Notes: generated by a model from the letters alone, not told the origin. A DNA stretch of 8,540 nucleotides from Rhodobacterales bacterium UBA3089 (GCA_002367255.1 DFBD01000205.1:1-8540), one strand, 5' to 3'. Shown: positions 1 through 6,730, counted from the first letter of the stretch. Program-made: numbers and translations.

Positions 1-359
1 ACGTGGTTGTTGGTAACGATATACCCGTCCGCCGAAATGATAAAACCGGAGCCAAGCGCATTGCCACGGCGACGCGGTTGATCCTGCTGGCCTTCTTGAA
101 AATCCTTAAACAATTCCTCTAATGGCGAGCCTTCAGGCACAATCGGGCCGCTTCCCATCGTGCCGGGCAACGTCACCGTTGTGACGATATTCACCACCGC
201 CGGGCTGATTTGATCGACCAGATCGGCCAGACTTTCACCCGCCGCACGCGATTGGCCCGACGTTGGCAAAATGATAAAAATCAGGGAAAACGCCGAGATC
301 AGCATCGCGAACGACGCACGCACATAGCCCGTGCGGTTTAGGGTTCTGGATTGGCTCAA
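1..359 (-). CDS. degP: DegP/HtrA (Do-like) periplasmic serine protease, N-terminal part, cut by window edge
   Basis: This is the first 119 residues of a trypsin-like periplasmic protease/chaperone that degrades misfolded envelope proteins. The start is read as TTG (357-359), because a perfect AGGAGG lies 7 nt upstream and no ATG lies nearby in frame. A long N-terminal hydrophobic stretch (about residues 17-32, ending near SRAA) acts as signal peptide or membrane anchor. The mature part opens with SLADLVDQISPAVVNIVT, typical of the Do family, then a loop with an acidic and Gln-rich segment and RRRGN, then LGSGFIISADGYIVTNNH. The His at 119, the last complete codon, matches the catalytic-triad His of TNNHV. 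The Asp, the GNSGG serine and the PDZ domains would lie outside the window. It follows hflK-hflC-DUF2065, an arrangement known from alphaproteobacteria that fits envelope protein quality control. Family assignment is secure; the paralog (DegP, DegQ or MucD) is not. Confidence 0.9.
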   Translation of the reverse strand, partial: MSQSRTLNRTGYVRASFAMLISAFSLIFIILPTSGQSRAAGESLADLVDQISPAVVNIVTTVTLPGTMGSGPIVPEGSPLEELFKDFQEGQQDQPRRRGNALGSGFIISADGYIVTNNH

Positions 360-366
360 TGGTTTT

Positions 367-372
367 CCTCCT
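367..372 (-). promoter_or_regulatory. Strong ribosome binding site that fixes the TTG start of degP
   Basis: On the minus strand a perfect AGGAGG stands 7 nt before TTG at 359-357. This is why the unusual TTG is preferred over the in-frame internal GTG (residue 13) or ATG (residue 19), neither of which has a comparable site. The rest of the 115-bp gap (360-474) holds TTGACG- and TTGATT-like -35 hexamers on the minus strand. No convincing -10 lies at the right distance, so a separate degP promoter is possible but not shown. Confidence 0.75.
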
Positions 373-474
373 GCTCGACAAAATGACAGGCCTGAACAGG
401 CTCGTCTAACTTCCTTAATAAACTGTGACTATTTTACAGGAAATCAAGCGATTAGGCGTCACATAATCGTCAAG

Positions 475-663
475 TCAGCCGTGAACCGCCCAAATCAGCA
501 GAACTCCGCCGGCTATGATGGCCAAACCCATCGCCCTCGTGCGCTCTAGCCCGATCTGGCGCAAGATTTCCAAAACCTCGTCAAGACGCGAAGGGGCCAG
601 TGCAAGCACCAGCCCCTCTACGATAGCTACAAAACCTAATCCAAATAGGATGTCGGTGATCAC
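475..663 (-). CDS. DUF2065 small inner-membrane protein (YjeT-like)
   Basis: This is a 62-residue protein with two hydrophobic segments, roughly residues 4-22 and 45-60. They are joined by a short amphipathic charged stretch (SRLDEVLEILRQIGLERTRAMG). The layout, with GLGFVAIVEGL near the start and RAMGLAIIAGGVLLIW near the end, matches the DUF2065/YjeT family, which has no established function. It starts with GTG (663-661) and overlaps the hflC stop as GTGA, so it is probably translated by ribosomes finishing hflC. The conserved place between hflC and a Do protease suggests a role near the HflKC-FtsH complex; that is inference from context only. Confidence 0.88.
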   Translation of the reverse strand: MITDILFGLGFVAIVEGLVLALAPSRLDEVLEILRQIGLERTRAMGLAIIAGGVLLIWAVHG

Positions 664-1529
664 TCCAACCCGTCCGTTTTCAGGAAGTCGAAGAACTCGC
701 TGTCAGGCGAAAGCACCAGCGTGGTGTTATCCCCTTGCAAGGATTCCTCGTATGCCGCAAGCGAACGATAGAAAGCGAAGAACTCGGGGTCCTTGCTGAA
801 TGCTTCGGCGAAGATCGCATTCCGGGCGCCGTCTGCTTCACCACGGATGATGTCGCTGTCACGCTGCGCTTCGGATACAAGTTCCACCGCGGTACGATCA
901 GCCGCCGCACGAACAACCTGCGCGGCCTCGTTACCACGTGCGCGTTCATCCGCTGCCTCGCGTTCACGTTCCGCACGCATACGCGCGAAGGTGGCTTCAA
1001 GGTTCTGCGCTGGAAGGTCAGCACGTTTGATACGCACGTCAACCACTTCAATCCCGAGGTTTTCGGATTCAGTAATCGCAAGATCACGGATACGGTTCAT
1101 CAAGCCGACACGACCCTCAGAGAGGATTTCGTTCGACGTAACCGAACCCAGAACTTCACGCAAACTAGCGTTGATAATGCGGCCAAGACGGGATTCAGCC
1201 GACGCGATGCCGCCTGTACCAACGGCCTGACGGAACTGGACCACATCTGTAACACGGTAACGTGCAAAGGCGTCCACAACCAAACGACGATCATCAAGCG
1301 GCGTAACTTCCAGTGGAAGCGTATCCAGTGACAAGATGCGGTCATCATAAGAAACGACCTCTTGAATGAACGGGATCTTGAAAGCCATACCCGGGTCTTC
1401 TTTCACGGCTTTCACCTGACCAAATTGCAAGACCAGAGCTTTTTCACGTTCGTCCACGATAAAGATCGAGGAGGAGGCGAGGAAGGCGATGACGATCAGT
1501 ACACCACCAAGAATAGGTAAACGTTTCAT
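660..1529 (-). CDS. hflC: HflC, band-7/SPFH membrane protein, modulator of FtsH protease
   Basis: HflC pairs with HflK in a large inner-membrane assembly that surrounds and restrains the AAA protease FtsH. This 289-residue copy has an uncleaved N-terminal membrane anchor (about residues 5-25), then the family-typical SSIFIVDEREKALVLQFGQV. The SPFH/band-7 domain follows, including EVTPLDDRRLVVDAFARYRV. A charged Ala/Arg/Glu-rich helix (about 170-235, with RAEREREAADERARGNEAAQ) likely forms a coiled coil. The end, TTLVLSPDSEFFDFLK, is characteristic. The length is shorter than the E. coli protein but normal, from memory, for alphaproteobacteria. The ATG overlaps the hflK stop as TAATG, and a strong AGGAGGG (1538-1544) lies 8 nt upstream inside hflK, so it has its own good ribosome site as well as coupling. 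Confidence 0.96.
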   Translation of the reverse strand: MKRLPILGGVLIVIAFLASSSIFIVDEREKALVLQFGQVKAVKEDPGMAFKIPFIQEVVSYDDRILSLDTLPLEVTPLDDRRLVVDAFARYRVTDVVQFRQAVGTGGIASAESRLGRIINASLREVLGSVTSNEILSEGRVGLMNRIRDLAITESENLGIEVVDVRIKRADLPAQNLEATFARMRAEREREAADERARGNEAAQVVRAAADRTAVELVSEAQRDSDIIRGEADGARNAIFAEAFSKDPEFFAFYRSLAAYEESLQGDNTTLVLSPDSEFFDFLKTDGLE

Positions 1530-2641
1530 TAGTTCGACCCTCCTTTATTAAGCTCGTTCAGCGGTAGGTAAGGCACAACGCCCGATCCATTCGCATCTTC
1601 ATCGATTACGATTTTCGTTACACCGGCCAACACACGTTCCATTGTTTCAAGGTACAAGCGCTTGCGGGTAACTTCTTCAGCCTTGGCGTATTCCTCGTAA
1701 ACCGAAAGGAAACGGCTGGCTTCACCCGTCGCGGTGTTAACCACTTGTGCGCGATACGCTTCGGCAGTTTGCAACAACTGAACCGAGGAACCACGGGCCG
1801 CAGCCAGACGTTCGTTCGCATACGCATCAGCCCGTTTTTCCAGCGTGTCGCGCTCTTGTTCAGCTGCCTGAACGTCACGGAAAGCGTCGATAACCTCAAC
1901 AGGCGGATCGGCCTTGTCGAAGTTCAAACGAACAATGTTCACACCTGAATTATAGGTATCCAGCGTACCCTGAATAAGCCCGCGCACCTCTTGCGAAATC
2001 GCAGCACGGTCACGGTTCAAGATTGGTGCAAGATCGGATCGCGCGATAACTTCGCGCATCGCAGCTTCAGACACAGCACGGATAGTTTCCTGTGCATCGG
2101 CCAAGTTAAACAAGAACTTCGGTGCATCGGTGATGTTCCAAACAACCTGGAAATCAATGTCCACGATGTTCTCGTCACCCGTCAGCATCAAGCCTTCTTC
2201 CAGACGGCTGCCACGGCTACCAACACCAATGTCTTCGGTGTTCTCACGTGTTACCGGCAAAATTTCGGCTGAAACGAACGGCCAAGGGGCGAAGTTCAGA
2301 CCCGGTTCACCCGTGTCATAATACTTGCCAAACAGCAGCTCAACCGACTGTTCCTCGGGTTTAACCGAATAAAACGACGCAAAGCCCCACAGCGCAACCG
2401 CCGCCAGTACGACCAGCCCGATGGAGCCTTTGCCCAATCCGCCGCTGCCAGCCCCGTTCGAGCCGCCGCCACCGCCGCCGCCCATCAGGACTTTAAGCTG
2501 TTCGGAACCCTTGCGAACCAGATCGTCAATATCAGGCACTTGTGGCGGTTGCCCGCCCTGATTGCCCTTATTGCGATCATCGTCGCCGCCATTGTTGCCG
2601 CCGCCACCCCAAGGGCCGCCGGAATTACTCGAATTTGGCAT
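1529..2641 (-). CDS. hflK: HflK, band-7/SPFH membrane protein, partner of HflC
   Basis: HflK forms the HflKC complex with the next gene product and modulates FtsH. The 370-residue protein begins with a low-complexity cytoplasmic tail rich in Gly, Asn and Asp (residues 1-72, including a run of seven Gly at 54-60). One membrane segment follows (about 73-92, SIGLVVLAAVALWGFASFY). Next comes VKPEEQSVELLFGKYYDTGEPGLNFAPWPF and the SPFH domain, including MLTGDENIVDIDFQVVWNI. A charged helical region (about 255-345, QAAEQERDTLEKRADAYANE) then leads to a short tail. The ATG is preceded by AAGGAAG on the minus strand. The gap of 71 bp to gor upstream is the widest inside the rpiA-DUF2065 run, so hflKC may have its own promoter there. 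Identification is secure from sequence and from pairing with hflC. Confidence 0.96.
   Translation of the reverse strand: MPNSSNSGGPWGGGGNNGGDDDRNKGNQGGQPPQVPDIDDLVRKGSEQLKVLMGGGGGGGSNGAGSGGLGKGSIGLVVLAAVALWGFASFYSVKPEEQSVELLFGKYYDTGEPGLNFAPWPFVSAEILPVTRENTEDIGVGSRGSRLEEGLMLTGDENIVDIDFQVVWNITDAPKFLFNLADAQETIRAVSEAAMREVIARSDLAPILNRDRAAISQEVRGLIQGTLDTYNSGVNIVRLNFDKADPPVEVIDAFRDVQAAEQERDTLEKRADAYANERLAAARGSSVQLLQTAEAYRAQVVNTATGEASRFLSVYEEYAKAEEVTRKRLYLETMERVLAGVTKIVIDEDANGSGVVPYLPLNELNKGGSN
2462..2482 (-). repeat. GGC/GGT trinucleotide run encoding seven glycines in HflK
   Basis: A stretch of near-perfect GGC codons encodes Gly 54-60 of HflK, and further Gly-rich runs lie nearby (residues 13-16 and 63-70). 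Such runs are prone to slippage and usually vary in length between strains. The Gly-rich HflK tail itself is a normal family trait. Confidence 0.6.
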
Positions 2642-2662
2642 GTATCTGCTCTTCCTTCGGTT

Positions 2663-2684
2663 AAAAATAATTCTGTGTCAGAAT
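2663..2684 (-). terminator. Weak hairpin with T-rich tail between gor and hflK
   Basis: Read on the minus strand, ATTCTG-ACA-CAGAAT forms a 6-bp stem with a 3-nt loop, followed at once by TATTTTT. The stem has only two G-C pairs, so it would be a leaky terminator at best. It sits just after the gor stop and before the hflK ribosome site. It could lower read-through from rpiA-gor into hflK, or simply be chance in an AT-rich gap. Confidence 0.3.
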
Positions 2685-2712
2685 GTGTTCATTTTTGAGT
2701 AAAATTCAAGGG

Positions 2713-4062
2713 TTAACCCACAGGTTCTTTCATAGTAACCAATTCTTCTGCCGCAGTCGGGTGTACGGCCACCGTCCGGTCGAAATCTTCTTTGGTCGCG
2801 CCCATCTTAATCGCGATTGCCGCCATCTGGATCATCTCGCCCGCCGCTGGGCCAACGATATGGCAGCCCAGCACCTTGCGGCTATCCTTATCAACGACCA
2901 GTTTCATCAACATGCGTTCATCGCTACCCGCCAAGATATTCGCCATCGGACGGAAGGCCGCGCGGTAAATCTCGACGTTATAACTGTCGGCGGCTTCTTC
3001 CTGACCCAGACCGACGGTTCCGACCTCGGGCTGCGTAAACACCGCCGTTGCGATCATGTCGTGGTCCATTGCGGTGGGGTTGTCGTTAAACACCGTTTCC
3101 ACAAATGCCATGCCTTCGCGGATGGCCACGGGCGTCAGGTTCACACGGTCGGTCACATCGCCCACCGCATAGATCGACGGCACAGATGTCTGCGAAAACC
3201 GGTCAACCATGACCTCGCCTTTGCGGCCCAGCTTAACGCCCGCAGCCTCAAGCCCCAAATCCTTGGTGTTAGCCACGCGACCCGTCGCATAAAGCACTTC
3301 GTCCACCACCGTGATCGAGCCGTTGGTACAGGTCACATGCAATCCGTCGTCTTTCTTTTCGATGCTGGCCACATCCGTGCCGAGGTGCAGGTTTACACCT
3401 TTGCGGATCATCTCCTCGGCGACATGCCCACGCACCTCGCCATCAAAGCCGCGCAGGATTTGGGCGCCGCGATAGAACTGCGTTACCTCCGCGCCCATGC
3501 CGTTGAAAATCCCGGCAAACTCGCAAGCAATGTATCCACCACCCACGACCAAAATCCGCTTTGGCAAATCTTCCAGCAAGAACACATCATCCGACGAAAT
3601 CGCGTTTTCATGCCCCTTAACCGAAGGGATAAACGGCTGCCCGCCCGTCGCTACCAGAATGGTCTTGGCGGTAATCTCTTCGCCATTTGACAGCACAACC
3701 GTATGCGCGTCCTTAACCGTTGCACGGCTGTTAAACGTCGTCACGCCGTTACTTTCCAGACCCTTCAGATACAGCCCTTCCAAACGGTCCAACTCCTCAT
3801 CGATCGAGCCGATCAGCTTTTTGAAATCAAAGCTCGTTTCGCCCACAGTCCAGCCGAACCCCTTTGAGGCCTCGAATGCCTCGGAAAACGCCGATGCGTA
3901 AACCATTAACTTCTTGGGAACACAGCCGCGGATCACACAGGTGCCGCCGTAACGGTATTCCTCGGCCAAGGCCACTTTCGCGCCCCCTTGCGACGCTACG
4001 CGCCCCGCACGAACGCCGCCGGAACCGCCGCCGATAACGAATAGATCAAAATCATAGCTCAT
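2713..4062 (-). CDS. gor: Glutathione-disulfide reductase (NADPH-dependent flavoprotein)
   Basis: The enzyme reduces oxidised glutathione with NADPH in the cytoplasm. The 449-residue chain carries every mark of the family. These are the FAD-binding GGGSGG (11-16) and the redox-active pair in GGTCVIRGCVPKK (Cys42 and Cys47). The NADPH-binding fold has GGGYIACEFAGIF (from 174), then Arg198 and Arg204, in the spacing of the arginines that bind the NADPH 2'-phosphate in E. coli Gor. FAD-contacting YAVGDVT (299-305) and the C-terminal HPTAAEE (His434 and Glu439, acid-base pair) complete the set. These arginines argue for glutathione reductase rather than dihydrolipoamide dehydrogenase. Its start follows the rpiA stop by 9 bp, and the TAAGGAAA ribosome site includes that stop codon, so the two genes are almost certainly cotranscribed. 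RpiA belongs to the pentose-phosphate pathway that supplies NADPH, a sensible partner. Confidence 0.96.
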   Translation of the reverse strand: MSYDFDLFVIGGGSGGVRAGRVASQGGAKVALAEEYRYGGTCVIRGCVPKKLMVYASAFSEAFEASKGFGWTVGETSFDFKKLIGSIDEELDRLEGLYLKGLESNGVTTFNSRATVKDAHTVVLSNGEEITAKTILVATGGQPFIPSVKGHENAISSDDVFLLEDLPKRILVVGGGYIACEFAGIFNGMGAEVTQFYRGAQILRGFDGEVRGHVAEEMIRKGVNLHLGTDVASIEKKDDGLHVTCTNGSITVVDEVLYATGRVANTKDLGLEAAGVKLGRKGEVMVDRFSQTSVPSIYAVGDVTDRVNLTPVAIREGMAFVETVFNDNPTAMDHDMIATAVFTQPEVGTVGLGQEEAADSYNVEIYRAAFRPMANILAGSDERMLMKLVVDKDSRKVLGCHIVGPAAGEMIQMAAIAIKMGATKEDFDRTVAVHPTAAEELVTMKEPVG

Positions 4063-4071
4063 GGTATTTCC

Positions 4072-4809
4072 TTAATGGGCAGGCCGAAACGCTGGTCGAG
4101 TATCAATTACCCGCGTCGTGCCATCCTCTTTACCGACAATAATAACCTTACAAATGTCGATAAAGAACCCCGATTCAACCACACCAACGATTTCCTTCAA
4201 TTGTGCGGCTAAAACTGGTGGCTCATCGATTTTCTTCAGGTGTAAATCAAGAATATAATGCCCTTCGTCGGTCACAAACGGTTTACCGCCGTCCATGCGG
4301 CGCGAGATACCAACCCCGCCAACGAATGCACGGCTGATGATTTCGAGGATCTTGTTCTCTGTTACTTCCCAACCAAAGCGCACAACTTCCACAGGCAAAG
4401 GGAAAGCGCCCAACGTTTTTACCCGCTTGGAGTTATCACTAATCACGATCATCTTCTCGGCAGCAGTTGCCACAATTTTTTCCTGCAACAACGCCCCGCC
4501 GCCACCTTTGATAAGGTTCATACGGCCATCGAATTCATCCGCGCCATCAATCACCAGATCAAGCCAGCGAATCTCGCCCAGCGTGGTTAACGGAATCCCC
4601 AACGCCTCGGCTTGCGCCTTGGTCGCTGAGGATGTCGGAACGCATAGCACCTCCAAACCCTCGGCTACCTTCTCGCCAAGCAAATCGACGAAATAGGCCG
4701 CCGTAGACCCTGTACCAAGGCCCAGCTTCATACCCGGCTTTACGAATTCCAACGCTTTTTCGGCAGCAAGGTATTTTGCCTTTGCAGCACCTTCTGTAGG
4801 TATTTCCAT
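4072..4809 (-). CDS. rpiA: Ribose-5-phosphate isomerase A
   Basis: The enzyme interconverts ribose 5-phosphate and ribulose 5-phosphate in the non-oxidative pentose-phosphate pathway. The 245-residue protein has the phosphate-binding GLGTGSTA (30-37), the catalytic DGADE (Asp88 and Asp91) and KGGGGALLQEK with Lys101 and the general-base Glu110, all in the RpiA spacing. I chose the ATG at 4809 (MEIPTEGAAK). It has a GGGAG site 7 nt upstream and gives the usual family length. The frame stays open for 40 codons to an ATG at 4929, but that Arg-rich extension would run across the rpiA/sdaA promoter region and resembles nothing in RpiA. It is the first gene of the leftward block and is divergent from sdaA. 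Confidence 0.95.
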   Translation of the reverse strand: MEIPTEGAAKAKYLAAEKALEFVKPGMKLGLGTGSTAAYFVDLLGEKVAEGLEVLCVPTSSATKAQAEALGIPLTTLGEIRWLDLVIDGADEFDGRMNLIKGGGGALLQEKIVATAAEKMIVISDNSKRVKTLGAFPLPVEVVRFGWEVTENKILEIISRAFVGGVGISRRMDGGKPFVTDEGHYILDLHLKKIDEPPVLAAQLKEIVGVVESGFFIDICKVIIVGKEDGTTRVIDTRPAFRPAH

Positions 4810-4823
4810 GATCCAGCTCCCAT

Positions 4824-4852
4824 ATGTGACGGTTACATGGCACCTTATAAGG
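4824..4852 (-). promoter_or_regulatory. Likely rpiA promoter/leader with two small dyads
   Basis: Two dyads lie just upstream of rpiA. CCTTATAAGG (4843-4852) is a perfect 10-bp palindrome whose TATAAG could serve as the minus-strand -10. ATGTGAC-G-GTTACAT (4824-4838) is a 15-bp near-palindrome with one mismatch per arm pair, lying between that -10 and the ribosome site. No good -35 hexamer is visible 16-18 bp upstream. If used, the promoter would be activator-dependent or weak. The assignment is tentative. Confidence 0.35.
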
Positions 4853-4936
4853 GCATTTACACCCATGCGCGATAGCCTGAATCGCCGCGTCTTGGGAAAA
4901 TTTCGCGCACGTTTCAAAACATGTCGCATTTTGTAT

Positions 4937-4952
4937 GTTTCCTATAGGAAAC
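4937..4952. promoter_or_regulatory. Perfect 16-bp palindrome, candidate operator of sdaA
   Basis: GTTTCCTATAGGAAAC is an exact inverted repeat with no interruption. It overlaps the best -35 position and the first part of the spacer of the sdaA promoter, the classic place for a repressor. It is 128 bp upstream of the rpiA start, so it could also affect that gene. The arms TTTCC/GGAAA suit a dimeric helix-turn-helix protein. I cannot name the regulator from sequence, and no regulator gene lies in the window. Confidence 0.6.
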
Positions 4953-4966
4953 TCTCCGTATATACT
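4938..4966 (+). promoter_or_regulatory. sdaA promoter (-35 TTTCCT, -10 TATACT)
   Basis: TATACT (4961-4966) is a close match to the -10 consensus, and 17 bp upstream TTTCCT (4938-4943) is a poor -35. A start near 4973 would give a leader of about 16 nt that still contains the AAAGGG ribosome site (4977-4982), 6 nt before the ATG at 4989. The good -10 and poor -35 fit a regulated promoter. Confidence 0.5.
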
Positions 4967-4988
4967 GCTCAGCAACAAAGGGTTTTCA

Positions 4989-6383
4989 ATGTTTCTTAGC
5001 GTGTTCGACATATTCAAAGTGGGCGTAGGTCCGTCGTCCTCCCATACGGTCGGACCGATGGTTGCAGCGGCGCATTTCCTTGAAATGCTACGCGACGGGC
5101 GACAAAAAATCCCGGGCGCAGGGCAACTGGCACGCCTTGGCTGTTCACTGCACGGCTCGCTTTCCTTCACCGGCAAGGGCCACGCCACGGACCGCGCTGT
5201 GATGCTAGGCCTCGCCGGATTTGTCCCCGCAACCTTTGAAGCCAACAACGCCGAGGTCACAGAGGTCGAGATCAAAGCCACCCGAAAAATCTCTCCGCCG
5301 GATCTGGGTGCGTTGGACTTCGACTTCGATAAAGACATCCGCTTCGATTACGGCCCCCCCTTGGATGGCCACCCGAATGGCATGATCTTGTCCGCCTATG
5401 ATGCGGCCGGAAACCTGTACCTGCGCGAAACATACTTTTCCGTCGGTGGGGGGTTCATTTTGACAGCCAAGGAAATGGACGCCCAAGACGGGACCCCCGA
5501 AGAACCCGTCGGCGTGCCCTTCCCGTTTCACAACGCCGTTGAAATGCTGCAAATGGCCCGCAAATCCGGCAAGTCCATCGCACAGATGAAGCTGCAAAAC
5601 GAGCTGACCCACAGCGACGCACAATCCTTCAACGACCACCTCGCCCGCATCTGGCATGTGATGGAAACCTGCATTGCGCGCGGCCTTTTAACCGATGGCA
5701 CCCTACCCGGTGGCCTGAACGTAAAGCGCCGCGCCAAAGACATCCACGAGGCATTGTTGAGTGAACGCGGCGCAAACATGTTCGCGCCCCATACCATCAA
5801 TGACTGGATTTCCGTCTATGCAATCGCTGTGAACGAAGAAAACGCCGCTGGTGGGCAGGTCGTGACCGCGCCAACAAACGGGGCCGCAGGCGTATTGCCC
5901 GCCACAATCCGCTATTACCTCGACCATGTACCCGGCGCATCGAACAAGAAGATTGACGAATTTTTACTGACCGCAGCCGCCATCGGCGGGATGATCAAAA
6001 ACAATGCTTCGATTTCTGGCGCGGAAGTCGGATGCCAAGGCGAGATCGGCTCGGCATCTGCCATGGCCGCTGCCGGATTTTGCGCCGTAATGGGCGGCAC
6101 GCCTGAGCAGGTAGAAAACGCCGCCGAGATCGCGCTGGAACATCATCTGGGCATGACCTGCGATCCAGTCGGCGGACTGGTGCAGGCGCCTTGCATCGAA
6201 CGCAACGGGTTGGGTGCCATCAAGGCGATTTCCGCCGCCTCGCTGGCATTGCGCGGGGACGGGACGCACCTGATTTCGCTTGATGCTTGCGTTGAAACCA
6301 TGCGGCAAACGGGGTTGGACATGAACACCAACTACAAAGAAACCTCGCTTGGTGGCTTGGCCGTGAACGTTATCGAGTGTTGA
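4989..6383 (+). CDS. sdaA: L-serine dehydratase (ammonia-lyase), single-chain, iron-sulfur type
   Basis: The enzyme deaminates L-serine to pyruvate and ammonia with an oxygen-sensitive [4Fe-4S] cluster. The 464-residue protein combines the N-terminal beta domain ([19 protein letters not shown] from residue 6) with the C-terminal alpha domain (from about 180). Cluster ligands are visible as Cys349 ([11 protein letters not shown]), Cys391 (MTCDPVGG) and Cys402 (APCIERN). [11 protein letters not shown] (from 295) is a family motif of the active-site region. The chain ends in Cys464. In the Legionella enzyme the last residue is also a cysteine, and it occupies the fourth iron site in a tail-in-mouth resting form. 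I chose ATG 4989 over ATG 4935. The longer form would start upstream of the promoter -10 and adds 18 residues the family lacks. It lets the cell use serine as a carbon source and drain serine pools; the operator candidate upstream suggests control by a metabolite-sensing regulator. Confidence 0.95.
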   Translation: MFLSVFDIFKVGVGPSSSHTVGPMVAAAHFLEMLRDGRQKIPGAGQLARLGCSLHGSLSFTGKGHATDRAVMLGLAGFVPATFEANNAEVTEVEIKATRKISPPDLGALDFDFDKDIRFDYGPPLDGHPNGMILSAYDAAGNLYLRETYFSVGGGFILTAKEMDAQDGTPEEPVGVPFPFHNAVEMLQMARKSGKSIAQMKLQNELTHSDAQSFNDHLARIWHVMETCIARGLLTDGTLPGGLNVKRRAKDIHEALLSERGANMFAPHTINDWISVYAIAVNEENAAGGQVVTAPTNGAAGVLPATIRYYLDHVPGASNKKIDEFLLTAAAIGGMIKNNASISGAEVGCQGEIGSASAMAAAGFCAVMGGTPEQVENAAEIALEHHLGMTCDPVGGLVQAPCIERNGLGAIKAISAASLALRGDGTHLISLDACVETMRQTGLDMNTNYKETSLGGLAVNVIEC

Positions 6384-6384
6384 C

Positions 6385-6418
6385 GGGGGGGATTTTGAGT
6401 ATTTTCGCAAAGAAGAAG
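6385..6418 (+). other. G-run plus GATTTTGAGTATTTT element right after the sdaA stop
   Basis: Immediately after the stop codon comes a run of seven G (6385-6391), then ATTTTGAGTATTTTCGCAA and a purine-rich AAGAAGAAG. From memory, similar GAGTATTT...AAGAAG strings recur after stop codons in other roseobacter-type genomes. I cannot verify that here. It is followed by a CCGG/CCGG pair (6419-6422 and 6431-6434) around a T-rich loop, which is not a standard terminator. Confidence 0.3.
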
Positions 6419-6462
6419 CCGGATTTTTTGCCGGTGTTCATTATCGATTAACCATTCCCCTG

Positions 6463-6468
6463 TATAAC
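6463..6468 (+). promoter_or_regulatory. Possible -10 element (TATAAC) for the downstream structured RNA
   Basis: TATAAC matches five of six -10 consensus positions and would place a start near 6474-6476, about 16 nt before the first closing helix of the RNA. The best -35 at 16 bp spacing is TTATCG (6441-6446), which is poor. Support is therefore mainly positional. Confidence 0.3.
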
Positions 6469-6662
6469 CAGCAACACTGAGCGAGATGGGCCGAGAGGTT
6501 CCAAGGTTACTCGCGCCAATGTATTTGTCAATTTACCGTTGCATTTTTCGCAACATCGAAGCACTAAACTGCCCAATCGTTGCGCCGATTCACGACCGGC
6601 TTATGTCAGCGACACTCTCAAGGATTGGGCCTTGGCGCGGGTTTCCTTACCCTCGGTACGCA

Positions 6663-6685
6663 GGTGGTTTCTAACCTAAACCACC
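6663..6685 (+). repeat. Perfect 8-bp inverted repeat hairpin
   Basis: GGTGGTTT (6663-6670) and AAACCACC (6678-6685) form a perfect stem around a 7-nt loop, CTAACCT. No T-run follows on either strand, so it is not an intrinsic terminator. It lies just 3' of the closing helix of the candidate RNA and may be a 3' stabilising hairpin or a processing site. Confidence 0.6.
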
Positions 6686-6730
6686 GAAAATCATGGGTAA
6701 CCGCCCTTCCCGAGCATTTTAGGTATGTAA

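Noticed and set aside
735..1331. 198-codon plus-strand frame opposite hflC
   Set aside because: It is a shadow of the secure hflC gene, with no ribosome site and no recognisable domain.
2683..3690. 335-codon open frame on the plus strand opposite gor
   Set aside because: It is antisense to a fully recognised glutathione reductase. The product is rich in His and Arg with no domain pattern, as expected from the complementary strand of a GC-rich gene.
4810..4929. 40-codon N-terminal extension of RpiA starting at 4929
   Set aside because: It is Arg-rich, does not resemble the family, would run over the intergenic promoter region, and lacks a better ribosome site than the ATG at 4809 with GGGAG.
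4935..4988. 18-codon N-terminal extension of serine dehydratase
   Set aside because: Its ATG lies upstream of the good -10 TATACT, and the family starts at [20 protein letters not shown].
4559..5338. 259-codon minus-strand frame across the rpiA/sdaA promoter region
   Set aside because: It overlaps rpiA in another frame, the divergent promoters and the start of sdaA on the other strand. Its product looks like no protein family and is low in conserved patterning.
6486..6674. 62-codon plus-strand frame in the structured region
   Set aside because: There is no ribosome binding site, the composition is odd, and it overlaps complementary arms that are better explained as RNA structure.
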